A program made the translations under genes and the position numbers. Shown here piece after piece: positions 27,773 through 36,289 of a stretch of DNA of 64,000 nucleotides (the first letter of the stretch is position 1; each line of letters begins with the position of its first letter). The stretch spans positions 707,328-771,327 of the forward strand of contig NZ_RMVE01000002.1 of NCBI RefSeq assembly GCF_003865345.1, read 5' to 3'. The notes below the pieces were generated by a model that ran no database searches, was not told where the DNA came from, and saw only the letters and a program-made list of their open reading frames with translations. Source of the stretch: Nonlabens xiamenensis. GTDB lineage: Bacteria; Bacteroidota; Bacteroidia; Flavobacteriales; Flavobacteriaceae.

Positions 27773-28328
27773 AATGTTGCTCTTTGACTTGTTTAATTTG
27801 TCCCTGTAGCATTAATCTCGCCTTACGGAACTGTGTTTTACTCGTGTTCTCGCTGATATTTAACATGCCCGCAATTTCACGATGTTTAAATCCATCGACC
27901 GCATACATGACAAAAACACTTTTGTATCCATCTGGTAATGCGTCAATACATTCCTGTAACACATCCATGGGTACATTATCAGCATCTTCTTCTGACTCCT
28001 CTGTGCCTACTTTTTCTTCGTCAACCTCATCTTTATATCGAAATGGATCCTTTTTACGCAAATGATCCAGACATTCTCTTACCATGATGCGTCTAACCCA
28101 GCCTTCAAAACTACCATTGTGGGAAAAGCTGTCCAACTTTGTAAATACTTTGAAAAAACCATTGAGCATACATTCTTCTGCGGTTTCCAGCGGACTCACA
28201 TACTGACGACATACGCTTAACATTTTAGGCGAATGCTTCTCAAAAAGATGCTTCTGGGCTTTACGATCACCCTTCATCGCCTTTTGCAAGAGCTTTTTTT
28301 CGTTGGTATACAGTTGAATCACCTTCAC
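27762..28328 (-). CDS. RNA polymerase ECF-type sigma factor
   Basis: A 188-residue sigma-70 family factor. Region 2 spans ~22-90 (HLFEKHSPKMLSVCRQYV ... FEGWVRRIMVRECLDHLRK), a Glu/Asp-rich linker follows, and region 4 (LPDGYKSVFVMYAVDGFKHREIA ... SENTSKTQFRKARL) carries the HTH. The start is GTG at 28328. It overlaps the putative anti-sigma gene by 11 bp. Two outer-membrane protein genes follow, which suggests, but does not show, an envelope-related regulon. Confidence 0.9.
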   Translation of the reverse strand: MKVIQLYTNEKKLLQKAMKGDRKAQKHLFEKHSPKMLSVCRQYVSPLETAEECMLNGFFKVFTKLDSFSHNGSFEGWVRRIMVRECLDHLRKKDPFRYKDEVDEEKVGTEESEEDADNVPMDVLQECIDALPDGYKSVFVMYAVDGFKHREIAGMLNISENTSKTQFRKARLMLQGQIKQVKEQHYEA

Positions 28329-28450
28329 AATTTACGTGCTTTCTATTGATAAAGACGAGACCATATTTAAAAGGTTGTCTGACGGATAGATTTTTTTTTT
28401 AAAAAGTCAATAATAAATATCCTACGCAGGGATAAATCGAGCATTTCACA

Positions 28451-28488
28451 CAAAAAAAGCCCCAATCCACCTTGAAGTGAATTGGGGC
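28451..28488 (-). terminator. Rho-independent terminator of the FAS1 gene
   Basis: Minus strand GCCCCAAT pairs perfectly with ATTGGGGC across a 14-base loop and is followed by seven Ts. It lies about 20 bp past the FAS1 gene stop codon. Confidence 0.9.
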
Positions 28489-28509
28489 AAAATAGGGTTA
28501 AGGATTAAT

Positions 28510-29112
28510 TTATCCTTTGGGAAGGATGACCGTATCGATCACATGAACCACTCCATTGCTGGCTTCAATATCCGTTGCCGTGACTATAGATTTTCGACCT
28601 TGCTCGTCAGTTAGAACGACCTCGCCATTTTTCAAGCTGGCATATAAGTTTTGACCTTGTACGGTCTTGGTCATGAATCCGCCGCCGTTACGTTTGATTG
28701 AATCGATAATATCTGCGGCCGTAACTTTGCCAGCCACTACATGATAAGTGAGTACAGACTGTAACTTTTTCCTATTTTTGGGTTTTAGCAAGTCATCCAC
28801 TACACCATCAGGCAATCTATTAAAGGCTGAATTAGTGGGTGCAAATACAGTAAATGGTCCGTCTCCTTTGAGGGTTTCAACAAGGTCGGCCGCCTTAACT
28901 GCCGCAACCAGCGTACTGAACTTCTTATCTGACAAAGCAATATCAACGATGTCAGGAGTCTCATGATACGACCACTGATTGGTCTTCACCACTTGATAAT
29001 TATGATCAGTACTGGTCGTATTTGTCTGTTTGCTGGAATGACATTGCGCGTGCAATCCCGTAGTCAGGAAACAAGCGATGGTACTAAGGATAAAAAAATT
29101 TGAAAGTTTCAT
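28510..29112 (-). CDS. Secreted fasciclin (FAS1) domain protein
   Basis: A 200-residue exported protein: signal peptide (MKLSNFFILSTIACFLTTGLHAQ, ~23 residues), a short Ser/Thr-rich linker, then one FAS1 domain with both hallmark motifs, H1 (GDGPFTVFAPTNSAFNRLP) and the YH motif plus H2 (LTYHVVAGKV ... ASNGVVHVIDTVILP). FAS1 domains mediate adhesion or protein contacts at the cell surface. It is divergent from an ECF sigma / RskA-like anti-sigma pair and shares a 108-bp intergenic region, so it is a likely target of that sigma factor. Terminated by a strong hairpin. Confidence 0.93.
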   Translation of the reverse strand: MKLSNFFILSTIACFLTTGLHAQCHSSKQTNTTSTDHNYQVVKTNQWSYHETPDIVDIALSDKKFSTLVAAVKAADLVETLKGDGPFTVFAPTNSAFNRLPDGVVDDLLKPKNRKKLQSVLTYHVVAGKVTAADIIDSIKRNGGGFMTKTVQGQNLYASLKNGEVVLTDEQGRKSIVTATDIEASNGVVHVIDTVILPKG

Positions 29113-29220
29113 TTTGTAGGTATTAGATTAAAAATTCGTTTATTTGATCGATCACCCAGTGTTACGCCCAGTTTTGAGCTTTGGATGTTTTGGGTGCGAT
29201 AAAAATTTGTTAAAACATAA

Positions 29221-29772
29221 ATGTCCTTTACAGACCGGCATATTGAAGCACTTTTTATGGAAGGGGATTCCCGAGCCATGGGCTTGATCTATGAGCGTTA
29301 TGCGGGAGTACTTTTTGGTGTGGCGGTCAAATTGACACAGGAAAAAAACTTAGCTCAAGAGGTATTACAACTATCCTTGATCAAAATTTGGGAAAAATCA
29401 GACACTTTTGATCGCAGCAAATCAAAATTGTTTACCTGGATGTTTCAAATCACCAGAAATACCGCTTTGGATGAAATCCGCAAAAAACAGCGCTCAAAAG
29501 AAATCCAAATCACAGATCGTGACGTATACCTTGATGAAAATGTATATGATAAAGAAACGCTGGAACAGTTACGACAGCAATTGGGTCAAATGGACCCAAA
29601 ACACCGGGAAGTGCTAGATGCAATATTCTTTAAAGGTTTAACCCATAAAGCCGCTTCAAGTCATTTATCCATGCCGTTGGGTACATTAAAAACCCGTTTA
29701 CGTAATGCTCTGAAGGAATTACGTCTTATTAATAAAGGATTGTACATGCTATTATTGAGCCTGCTATCATGA
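29221..29772 (+). CDS. ECF sigma factor, SigK-like
   Basis: A 183-residue sigma-70 family factor with region 2 (LIYERYAGVLFGVAVKLTQ ... TWMFQITRNTALDEIRKKQR) and region 4 (MDPKHREVLDAIFFKGLTHKAAS ... PLGTLKTRLRNALKELR). The next gene encodes an RskA-type anti-sigma protein and overlaps by 4 bp (ATGA). This pairing matches the SigK/RskA type. The opposite gene encodes a FAS1 protein, the same kind of target that SigK controls in mycobacteria. Confidence 0.91.
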   Translation: MSFTDRHIEALFMEGDSRAMGLIYERYAGVLFGVAVKLTQEKNLAQEVLQLSLIKIWEKSDTFDRSKSKLFTWMFQITRNTALDEIRKKQRSKEIQITDRDVYLDENVYDKETLEQLRQQLGQMDPKHREVLDAIFFKGLTHKAASSHLSMPLGTLKTRLRNALKELRLINKGLYMLLLSLLS

Positions 29773-30560
29773 CGGAACAACAAAACATACAGGAATTTTT
29801 GGACTCTGGCCTGCTGGAGCAATACGTGATAGGCGCTACTACAGTGGCTGAATCACAGCAGGTAGAACACATGATTGCCGACCATGAGGAAATTGATTTT
29901 GCGTATCAAAAACTTCAAGAAGAATTATACACCTACAGTCAGCTTCACTCTGTTGAACCCCCAGAAGATGTTAAAGCGGAGATGACAGCGCGCTACCTCG
30001 ATCAGAAAGTTCATAAAAGTGCACAAGGCTCTGCCAATCGATGGAACATCGCTGCTATACTGATAGCGTTAATCGGTTTAGCCGGCGTATGGTATTCACA
30101 AACCCAAGTTCAGGACCTCCAGCAAGAAGTGACCAGTGCCCGTAAAAATAATACGCAACTCAACAATCAAATCAACGAATTAGAAAACAAACAGACTGAA
30201 CTGGAAACTTCAATGGCCTTTTTAAGATCTCCACAGACCCAAAAATATGTACTGGAAGGAAATCAACGAGCAAAAGGACTTCAAGTTATGGCTTTTTATA
30301 ACCCTACTCAGGAAAAGGCCAGGCTGGAAATCGACAAGCTAGCACAGCTGGATCAAGATCATGATTTTCAATTATGGGCAGACGTAGAGGGAGAAATGAT
30401 ATCCCTGGCGGTGATTCAAAATGTGCAGTCAGTTGAATTAGACCCTAAAATTCTCCAACAAGCCGCAAGCCTAAACATTACTATTGAAAAGGCGGGAGGA
30501 AGCGATCACGCTACTGTAGAAAATCTAGTGGCCGCTGTTCCTGTTTTAGTGAGGTCTTGA
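29769..30560 (+). CDS. Anti-sigma factor, RskA-like
   Basis: A 263-residue membrane protein. An N-terminal cytoplasmic zinc-less anti-sigma-like segment (LEQYVIGATTVAESQQVEHMI) is followed by a membrane helix near residues 93-112 (NIAAILIALIGLAGVWY), a coiled coil (VQDLQQEVTSARKNNTQLNNQ) and a periplasmic C-terminal RskA domain (VMAFYNPTQEKARLEI ... LDQDHDFQLWADVEGEMI). It is expected to bind and inhibit the upstream sigma factor until cleaved by regulated proteolysis, as known for RskA. It ends 7 bp from the convergent era gene. Confidence 0.87.
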   Translation: MTEQQNIQEFLDSGLLEQYVIGATTVAESQQVEHMIADHEEIDFAYQKLQEELYTYSQLHSVEPPEDVKAEMTARYLDQKVHKSAQGSANRWNIAAILIALIGLAGVWYSQTQVQDLQQEVTSARKNNTQLNNQINELENKQTELETSMAFLRSPQTQKYVLEGNQRAKGLQVMAFYNPTQEKARLEIDKLAQLDQDHDFQLWADVEGEMISLAVIQNVQSVELDPKILQQAASLNITIEKAGGSDHATVENLVAAVPVLVRS

Positions 30561-30567
30561 TCATTCC

Positions 30568-31458
30568 CTATTTAGCATCTCCTTTGTAACCAAACCTTCT
30601 GAGCTGCCTTTCATTGCTGCGCCAATTCTTATTGACCTTTACAAAGAGTTCGATATGTACCTGTTTCCCAAAAAACTTTTGGAGATCCTTCCGGGCTTCG
30701 GTTCCCACACGTTTGATAGCTTCTCCTTTATGACCTATGATGATTCCTTTTTGGGTCTCCCGTTCTACCATGATCACACTACGGATCCGTATGATGTCAT
30801 CATCTTCAAAAAATTCTTCAGTTTCAATTTCAACTGAGTAGGGAATTTCTTTTTTATAGTGCATCAAGATTTTTTCCCGTATGCTCTCGTTCACAAAAAA
30901 CCTTTCGGGCTTGTCGGTTAAAGCATCTTTGGGATAAAAAGCAGGAGATTCAGGAAGTACTTCTATAATACGGTTCAACAATTCTGGAACTCCAAAGTTT
31001 TCCAATGCACTGATGGCAAAAATTTCAGCGTTTGGTAACCGATCTTTCCAGTGCTCCAACGCTTGGGCCAGTAATTCTGGATTTCCTTTGTCAATTTTAT
31101 TGATAAGGACAAAAACTGGTACCTCTGCAAAAGTAAGTCGCTTTTCAAAGGCTTCATTTTTCAATTCCTTTTCGCCCAATTCGACTATATATAAAATACA
31201 ATCGGCATCTTCAAAAGCATTCTTGACAAATTCCATCATACTTTCTTGAAGCTTATAAGCTGGTTTGATAATACCCGGAGTATCACTTAGAACCAGTTGA
31301 AAATCCTCACCATTGACGATGCCCAATATCCGATGCCTGGTAGTTTGGGCTTTGGAGGTTATTATGGACAATCGCTCCCCTACCAATGCGTTCATTAAAG
31401 TGCTCTTTCCCACATTGGGATTACCGACGATATTTACAAATCCTGCTTTATGTGCCAT
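30568..31458 (-). CDS. era: Ribosome assembly GTPase Era
   Basis: A 296-residue GTPase that binds the 3' end of 16S rRNA in 30S maturation. G1 IVGNPNVGKSTLMNALVG, switch/G2 TSKAQTTRHRILGIV, G3 LSDTPGI, G4 LINKID; a C-terminal KH domain contains the loop GIIIGHKGEAIKRVGTEAR. The open frame runs on to 31629, but the family start MAHKAGF is the ATG at 31458, and a TATCTTTG promoter box sits 4 bp before it, inside the extra frame. So the longer version is rejected. Confidence 0.95.
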   Translation of the reverse strand: MAHKAGFVNIVGNPNVGKSTLMNALVGERLSIITSKAQTTRHRILGIVNGEDFQLVLSDTPGIIKPAYKLQESMMEFVKNAFEDADCILYIVELGEKELKNEAFEKRLTFAEVPVFVLINKIDKGNPELLAQALEHWKDRLPNAEIFAISALENFGVPELLNRIIEVLPESPAFYPKDALTDKPERFFVNESIREKILMHYKKEIPYSVEIETEEFFEDDDIIRIRSVIMVERETQKGIIIGHKGEAIKRVGTEARKDLQKFFGKQVHIELFVKVNKNWRSNERQLRRFGYKGDAK

Positions 31459-31462
31459 GCTG

Positions 31463-31470
31463 CAAAGATA
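31463..31470 (-). promoter_or_regulatory. -7 promoter box of era
   Basis: Minus strand TATCTTTG fits TAnnTTTG and ends 4 bp upstream of the era ATG, implying a leaderless or nearly leaderless transcript. It decides the start codon. Confidence 0.55.
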
Positions 31471-31690
31471 GAAGTTCTTGCGAGGCTTTGATCCCAACCT
31501 CAGGATAATCCATGGTGTAGAGTTGACATCTTTGCCTTTAGAACACGCTTGAAACCTATAATATGTTTGTGTCTTTATTTTTATGTTAAATCGTCGATAT
31601 GAAGTAAACCGATTGAACAATGGCTTCATTAAAACCGTTAAACCTTGTTAATATACCCTGTAATAATCAGACCTCTACTTATTTTTAGAT

Positions 31691-32650
31691 ATGATAAAAT
31701 TTCAACAAACTCAAGAAGTCGCAAATTCGGCTCAAAAAACATCTGAAAATTCTGCAGAAATAAAGGACAGCGGAGCTTTGATTTGGGAACAGTTGACCTC
31801 CTGGTACAATTCGTTTATCAAACATCTACCAAACATAGGTATCGCCATTGTCGTTTTAATCGTAGCCTATTTTGTATCCAAGTATGTCGATAAAGGTGTC
31901 CGCCGATTAATGGGAAACAAGGCCCAGTCCAGCGTCAAACGCCTGGCAGGTAAATTCGTAGCTATCTTAGTGGTGCTGGGCGGAATCTTTATCGCCATGA
32001 GCGTCCTTCAATTGAACGACGCAGTCCAGGGAATCATAGCAGGAGCAGGAATCTCAGGGTTGGTTATAGGATTGGCATTGCAGGGTTCTTTGTCCAATAT
32101 CATTAGTGGTATTGTACTATCGTTCCGCAAAGAGGTTAAAGTAGGAGACTGGATTGAAACTACCGATTTTGCTGGTGAAGTGACCGAAATTCAACTGGAC
32201 AAATTTATCATCAAGCAAGCCGATAATAATCTGGTGGTCATCCCTAATAAAACCATCATGGATAACCCGATGAAAAACTGGTCGCTTACACCACGTATGC
32301 GCGTTGTTTTGGAATGCGGTGTAGGATACGAAAGTGATCTAGATGCCGTCAAAGAGCTTGCTATCAACACCATAAAGGAAAAGTTTCCACCCAAGAACAA
32401 TGAAGAAATCGAATTCTTTTACACTGAATTTGGAGGAAGCAGTATTAATTTTATGTTGCGTTTTTGGATCGATGCCAAAAAGGCCAAACAAAAACACCAG
32501 GCTTTAAGTGAATCGGTAATTGCGATCAAGAAAGCCTTTGATGGAGCTGGTGTCAATATTCCTTTCCCCATCCGTACTTTGGAATTCAACAACAAACTCA
32601 GCTTAGAAAAGGTTGCTCAAGAAGAATCCCGTACAGCGTCAGATAATTAA
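31691..32650 (+). CDS. Small-conductance mechanosensitive channel, MscS family
   Basis: A 319-residue inner-membrane channel that releases solutes on hypo-osmotic shock. Membrane helices at ~47-63, ~86-106 and the pore helix ~110-142 with the Gly/Ala packing pattern (GAGISGLVIGLALQGSLSNIISG), then the MscS beta domain (EVKVGDWIETTDFAGEVTEIQL, VVIPNKTIMDNPMKNWS) and alpha-beta C-terminal domain. Compact MscS architecture, with a ~40-residue polar N-terminus. It is convergent with the SDR gene and shares a bidirectional terminator with it. Confidence 0.92.
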   Translation: MIKFQQTQEVANSAQKTSENSAEIKDSGALIWEQLTSWYNSFIKHLPNIGIAIVVLIVAYFVSKYVDKGVRRLMGNKAQSSVKRLAGKFVAILVVLGGIFIAMSVLQLNDAVQGIIAGAGISGLVIGLALQGSLSNIISGIVLSFRKEVKVGDWIETTDFAGEVTEIQLDKFIIKQADNNLVVIPNKTIMDNPMKNWSLTPRMRVVLECGVGYESDLDAVKELAINTIKEKFPPKNNEEIEFFYTEFGGSSINFMLRFWIDAKKAKQKHQALSESVIAIKKAFDGAGVNIPFPIRTLEFNNKLSLEKVAQEESRTASDN

Positions 32651-32671
32651 TTGATCTAGAAATATCTAAAA

Positions 32672-32702
32672 AATCACCCTGATCACACTGAACAGGGTGA
32701 TT
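32672..32702. terminator. Bidirectional terminator between mscS-type and SDR genes
   Basis: AATCACCCTG pairs with CAGGGTGATT over an 11-base loop, flanked by A-rich sequence on the left and T-rich on the right. It can serve both convergent genes. Confidence 0.8.
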
Positions 32703-32721
32703 TATTTATGAGGAATAATGG

Positions 32722-33507
32722 CTAGAGACTTTTAGTCCTACCGCCATCCACGGGTAAATTGATACCGTTGATATAACCCGCCAGCGGACTCGCCAAAAAA
32801 AGTATCGCGTGAGCAATTTCCTCAGGTTCGGCAAATCGTCTGGCTGGAACACTGTTCTTCATCGCCTGGGCGGCATCTTCTTCAGAATGACCTGATCTGG
32901 TCGCTTTACCCGTGACAATTTTATCCAATCGATCCGTCGCTGTAAAGCCGGGCAACACATTATTGACCGTAATACCGTGAGGTCCTAATTCTGTTGCCAG
33001 GGTTTTTGACCAGCTGGCCACTGCTCCTCTGATTACGTTGGACACACCCAAAAATTCGATCGGCGCCTTTACACTCGTGGAAATCACATTAATGACCCTG
33101 CCGTAACCTGAACGCTTCATTCCTTCCAGACAAGCTTTTAATAAAACCTGGTTACATTTTACGTGTTGATCAAATCCTTTCTGCAGGGATTCAACCTCAG
33201 CCTCTATCAAGTGCCCCGGAGGTGGACCACCAGTATTATTGACCAAAATGTGGATAGGGTTCGCTTTCGCGAAAGCGGTTACCACAGACTCCACCTCATT
33301 TACATCGTTAAAATCAGCTACCAAATAGGTATGATCATGACGGTGACTGCGATCCAGCTCGTTCAGCACTTCCTGTAATTTATTGGGGTTGCGGGCCAAA
33401 AGGATGACCCGGGCTCCAGACGCTGCAAAAGCCAGCGCAGTTGATTTTCCTATACCAGTACTGCTTCCACAGACTAGTGCTGTTTTATCTTTCAAATTGA
33501 TTTCCAT
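32722..33507 (-). CDS. Short-chain dehydrogenase/reductase with altered catalytic residues
   Basis: A 261-residue SDR-fold protein. The nucleotide-binding motif VCGSSTGIGKS (residues 12-22) and the NNTGG structural motif are present. At the place of the usual YxxxK catalytic motif it reads VSNVIRGAV, so Tyr is replaced by Ser and Lys by Arg. It starts at the ATG 33507 (MEINLKDKTALV), 18 codons inside the longer open frame. The C-terminal motif FLASPLAGYINGINLPVDGG is classical. An exact iterated palindrome encodes AFAKA (VTAFAKANPIH) just before the NNTGG strand. The enzymatic activity, if any, is unknown. Confidence 0.88.
   Translation of the reverse strand: MEINLKDKTALVCGSSTGIGKSTALAFAASGARVILLARNPNKLQEVLNELDRSHRHDHTYLVADFNDVNEVESVVTAFAKANPIHILVNNTGGPPPGHLIEAEVESLQKGFDQHVKCNQVLLKACLEGMKRSGYGRVINVISTSVKAPIEFLGVSNVIRGAVASWSKTLATELGPHGITVNNVLPGFTATDRLDKIVTGKATRSGHSEEDAAQAMKNSVPARRFAEPEEIAHAILFLASPLAGYINGINLPVDGGRTKSL
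33262..33277. repeat. Iterated palindrome CGCTTTCGCGAAAGCG, copy 7
   Basis: Exact 16-bp copy in the SDR gene, read as A-F-A-K-A. Confidence 0.95.
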
Positions 33508-33621
33508 ATGACGAAAATAACAAATTCGGTAGTTTAAGCACAACTGGATAACCAAAGTCATGCGGACAATGCCAGCTGATCAAGACTTGGCTTTTTTTAA
33601 GGCTTAACCTCCGATTATAAT

Positions 33622-33629
33622 TACCTTTG
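33622..33629 (+). promoter_or_regulatory. -7 promoter box of map
   Basis: TACCTTTG fits TAnnTTTG, 16 bp before the map ATG. No TTG lies at the right distance upstream. Confidence 0.4.
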
Positions 33630-33645
33630 CGCTTTTGCTAAAACT

Positions 33646-34458
33646 ATGATCGTCACTAAAACAAGCGAAGAACTGGAAATCATGCGTCGTGCTGCCTTGA
33701 TGGTAAGCAAAACGCTGGGAATGATTGCTGCCGAAATCAAACCAGGCGTTACTACACTGCAATTGGACACCCTGGCCGAAGAATATATCAGAGACCACGG
33801 AGCCATTCCTGGATTTAAAGGATTGTATGATTGCCCCAGCACCCTGTTGATTTCACCTAATGAAGAAGTGGTCCATGGTATTCCTAAGGAGGTCGCCATC
33901 AAGGAAGGAGACGTACTTTCCATAGATTGTGGTGCCATCGTTGACGGGTTTTACGGTGACCATGCCTACACCTTTACAGTAGGTGATGTGCCACAGGAAA
34001 CCCAAGAACTCTTAGATCGTACTAAACAGAGTCTGTATGTAGGAATTGAACAATTTAGAAAGGGCAACCGAGTAGGTGATGTAGGCTATGCGATACAGCA
34101 ATATTGTGAGTCATTTGGCTACGGAGTCGTCAGGGAATTGGTAGGCCACGGATTGGGAAGGGTCATGCACGAAGATCCCCAAATGCCCAATTACGGCAAA
34201 AGAGGACGAGGCAAAAAATTTATAGAAGGAATGACCGTTGCCATCGAACCCATGATCAACCTGGGTACAAAAAGCATCAAACATCATCCAGACGGTTGGA
34301 CCATTACTACCAGAGACAAAAAACCAAGTGCACATTTTGAGCACAATGTAGCTTTGGTTGACGGAGAGCCCAGACTGCTCAGCACCTTTGATTACATCTA
34401 TGAAGTATTGGGAATCACCAGTGATGAAGAAGATCCTTACCGCTGGAAGGAGCAATAA
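33646..34458 (+). CDS. map: Type I methionine aminopeptidase
   Basis: A 270-residue metalloenzyme that removes the initiator methionine. Metal ligands appear in order: the Asp of SIDCGAIVDGFYGDHAYTF (two Asp), the His of VGHGLGRVMHEDP, the Glu of VAIEPMINLG and the Glu of AHFEHNVAL. The upstream substrate-binding His is in EEVVHGIP. The length is normal for type I enzymes. It is followed after 6 bp by a methyltransferase gene with GTG start, probably one transcript. Confidence 0.96.
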   Translation: MIVTKTSEELEIMRRAALMVSKTLGMIAAEIKPGVTTLQLDTLAEEYIRDHGAIPGFKGLYDCPSTLLISPNEEVVHGIPKEVAIKEGDVLSIDCGAIVDGFYGDHAYTFTVGDVPQETQELLDRTKQSLYVGIEQFRKGNRVGDVGYAIQQYCESFGYGVVRELVGHGLGRVMHEDPQMPNYGKRGRGKKFIEGMTVAIEPMINLGTKSIKHHPDGWTITTRDKKPSAHFEHNVALVDGEPRLLSTFDYIYEVLGITSDEEDPYRWKEQ

Positions 34459-34464
34459 ATTAGG

Positions 34465-35235
34465 GTGAAAAAGCTATTCAAATACATATTGAACCTTATC
34501 CCGCGGCCATGGCTGATCCAGTTGAGTTATTTAGTCAGGCCGTTACTGGCATGGTGGTATAAAGGTGATCGCTATCAGGATCCGATTGACGGTAAAGAGT
34601 TTAAAAGCTTCTTGCCTTATGGCTATGGACAAATGCGTGACAATGTATTGTCGCCCTCCACACTTTCATTGGAAAGACACCGTTTGCTTTGGTTATATCT
34701 GAAGCAGCAAACAGATCTCTTTACCCGCTCCCAGAAATTATTGCACTTTGCACCAGAACAATGTTTTTATCATCGCTTTCGCGAAAGCAAAAATATTACT
34801 TATACCACGACAGACTTAAATTCTCCGCTAGCCGATGTAAAGGCGGATATTTGCGCGTTGCCCTTTGCTGATAATGAGTTTGACTTCATTCTCTGCAACC
34901 ATGTGCTGGAACATATCCCTGATGACCAAAAAGCGATGGTAGAAATCTACCGCGTACTCAAACCAGGTGGGACGGCGATTCTCCAAATTCCGCTGGATGC
35001 AGATCGGGAGGAGACATTTGAAGATCCCAGCATCACAGATCCAGTTGAACGCGCCCAGATATTTGGTCAATATGATCACGTTAGGGTGTATGGTATGGAT
35101 TATTTTGACAAGTTGGATCGCGTAGGGTTCCATGTAGACGCGGTTGATTACACCAGTGAATTAGGCGCCAAATTGGTAGATCGCTACCGATTAGCACCGG
35201 GCGAGCTGATCCCAGTGGTCAAAAAAGTTATTTGA
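34465..35235 (+). CDS. SAM-dependent methyltransferase (Methyltransf_11 type)
   Basis: A 256-residue class I methyltransferase. After a basic, hydrophobic N-terminal ~30 residues (possible membrane association), it has the degenerate motif I region LLHFAPEQCF, the acidic motif YTTTDLNSPLADVKADI, motif IV DFILCNHVLEHIPDD and motif V/VI YRVLKPGGTAILQIPL. GTG start at 34465, 6 bp after map. A near-exact palindrome encodes RFRES (YHRFRESKN) exactly between motifs I and II, with no apparent insertion. The substrate is unknown. Confidence 0.88.
   Translation: MKKLFKYILNLIPRPWLIQLSYLVRPLLAWWYKGDRYQDPIDGKEFKSFLPYGYGQMRDNVLSPSTLSLERHRLLWLYLKQQTDLFTRSQKLLHFAPEQCFYHRFRESKNITYTTTDLNSPLADVKADICALPFADNEFDFILCNHVLEHIPDDQKAMVEIYRVLKPGGTAILQIPLDADREETFEDPSITDPVERAQIFGQYDHVRVYGMDYFDKLDRVGFHVDAVDYTSELGAKLVDRYRLAPGELIPVVKKVI
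34774..34789. repeat. Iterated palindrome, 15/16 match, copy 8
   Basis: CGCTTTCGCGAAAGCA: intact 14-bp core, last base changed. Read as R-F-R-E-S in the methyltransferase gene. Confidence 0.9.
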
Positions 35236-35259
35236 AGCGTTGGAGGCAAATATGTTTTT

Positions 35260-36288
35260 TCAACGCGTGACATAAGATTGAAACCCGGGAGTAGACTCAA
35301 ATTTTAGCATACCGTTTTCATCCAGGTACATGATCACCACTTCCAATTCAGGAAGGTTTTTTAGCAGTACTCTTGATTTCTCCAATGGCATGGCCATAAA
35401 GGCTGTAGCATATCCATCGGCTAGCGTACAGTTATCAGCAATTACATTGACAGCCAACACATTACTGGGTTCTGCCAGACCGGTCAGCGGGTTTACGGTA
35501 TGCACATATTCCTGGCCCGTCTCCGAATCTACCTTGAACTTTCTGTAGTTCCCACTACCGGCCATAGCTTTATCAGAAAAAGCTACAACGGTAATGTATC
35601 TGCGTTCACCGGGCACCAGTTTTGGATCATCTATCCCAATCGCCCAGGCACCGCCTCGATCCAGGTTTTTACCCTTGGTAACGACCTCTCCTCCTACTTC
35701 CACCAAATAATTTTCTACCCCCAGATTGTCCAACAAACCAGCGATATGGTCAACCAGCGTTCCTTTGGCAATGGCATTGAATTCCAGGTACATTCCTTTT
35801 TTCGAGGACTTTAAATAAAATGAATCAGCAACAGATGAAGCCTGGAGTTCCATCTTATGAAAACCAACGTATTCCAACAGGCTATCCACTTTTTGTCTAG
35901 AAGGAATTTGATCCTGCTCACCTTGCGCTCCAAAACCATAAGCATTGACCAGATTGCCTACAGTAGGATCAAAATAACCATCAGTCTTGCGGTATATTTC
36001 CTGGGCTTGATCAAATACTTGTTGAAAAGGACGACCTACCAAGACGCTATCCTCACCGGCATTAATGCGATTGATCAGCGAATTCTTCTGCCAGGTACTC
36101 ATCGAGGCATTGAACATATCAATGATACTATCCACCTTAGAATTTAATTCCACTGATTGATCTGCAAATAGCTTAATGGAGTAAGTTGTTCCAATCGCAT
36201 TGCCCTGAAAATTTTGGGCCTCAGGAAGGTTTTTGGTTTTTTCCTTGCATCCTAAAAACAACACACAGAACACTAATAAATACCTCAT
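35260..36288 (-). CDS. apbE: FAD:protein FMN transferase (ApbE), lipoprotein
   Basis: A 342-residue periplasmic enzyme that transfers FMN from FAD to a threonine of target proteins such as NqrB/NqrC or RnfG. The lipoprotein signal ends at FLGC (Cys ~14). Typical motifs: GNAIGTTYSIKLF, LEFNAIAKGTLVDHIA, YLVEVGGEVVTKG, AMAGSGNYRKF and the Mg-binding CTLADGYATAFMAM. The preceding gene (1 bp away) encodes a small conserved protein; the pair probably forms one operon. No NQR or RNF genes are in this window. Confidence 0.94.
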   Translation of the reverse strand: MRYLLVFCVLFLGCKEKTKNLPEAQNFQGNAIGTTYSIKLFADQSVELNSKVDSIIDMFNASMSTWQKNSLINRINAGEDSVLVGRPFQQVFDQAQEIYRKTDGYFDPTVGNLVNAYGFGAQGEQDQIPSRQKVDSLLEYVGFHKMELQASSVADSFYLKSSKKGMYLEFNAIAKGTLVDHIAGLLDNLGVENYLVEVGGEVVTKGKNLDRGGAWAIGIDDPKLVPGERRYITVVAFSDKAMAGSGNYRKFKVDSETGQEYVHTVNPLTGLAEPSNVLAVNVIADNCTLADGYATAFMAMPLEKSRVLLKNLPELEVVIMYLDENGMLKFESTPGFQSYVTR

Positions 36289-36289
36289 A

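Noticed and set aside
30568..31629. 353-residue version of Era
   Set aside because: The extra 57 residues are basic and unconserved and contain the promoter box; the family start is at 31458.
35237..35266. GCGTTG/CAACGC inverted repeat between the methyltransferase and apbE genes
   Set aside because: Six-base stem with an 18-base loop and no proper T run after the stem on either strand; too weak to call a terminator.
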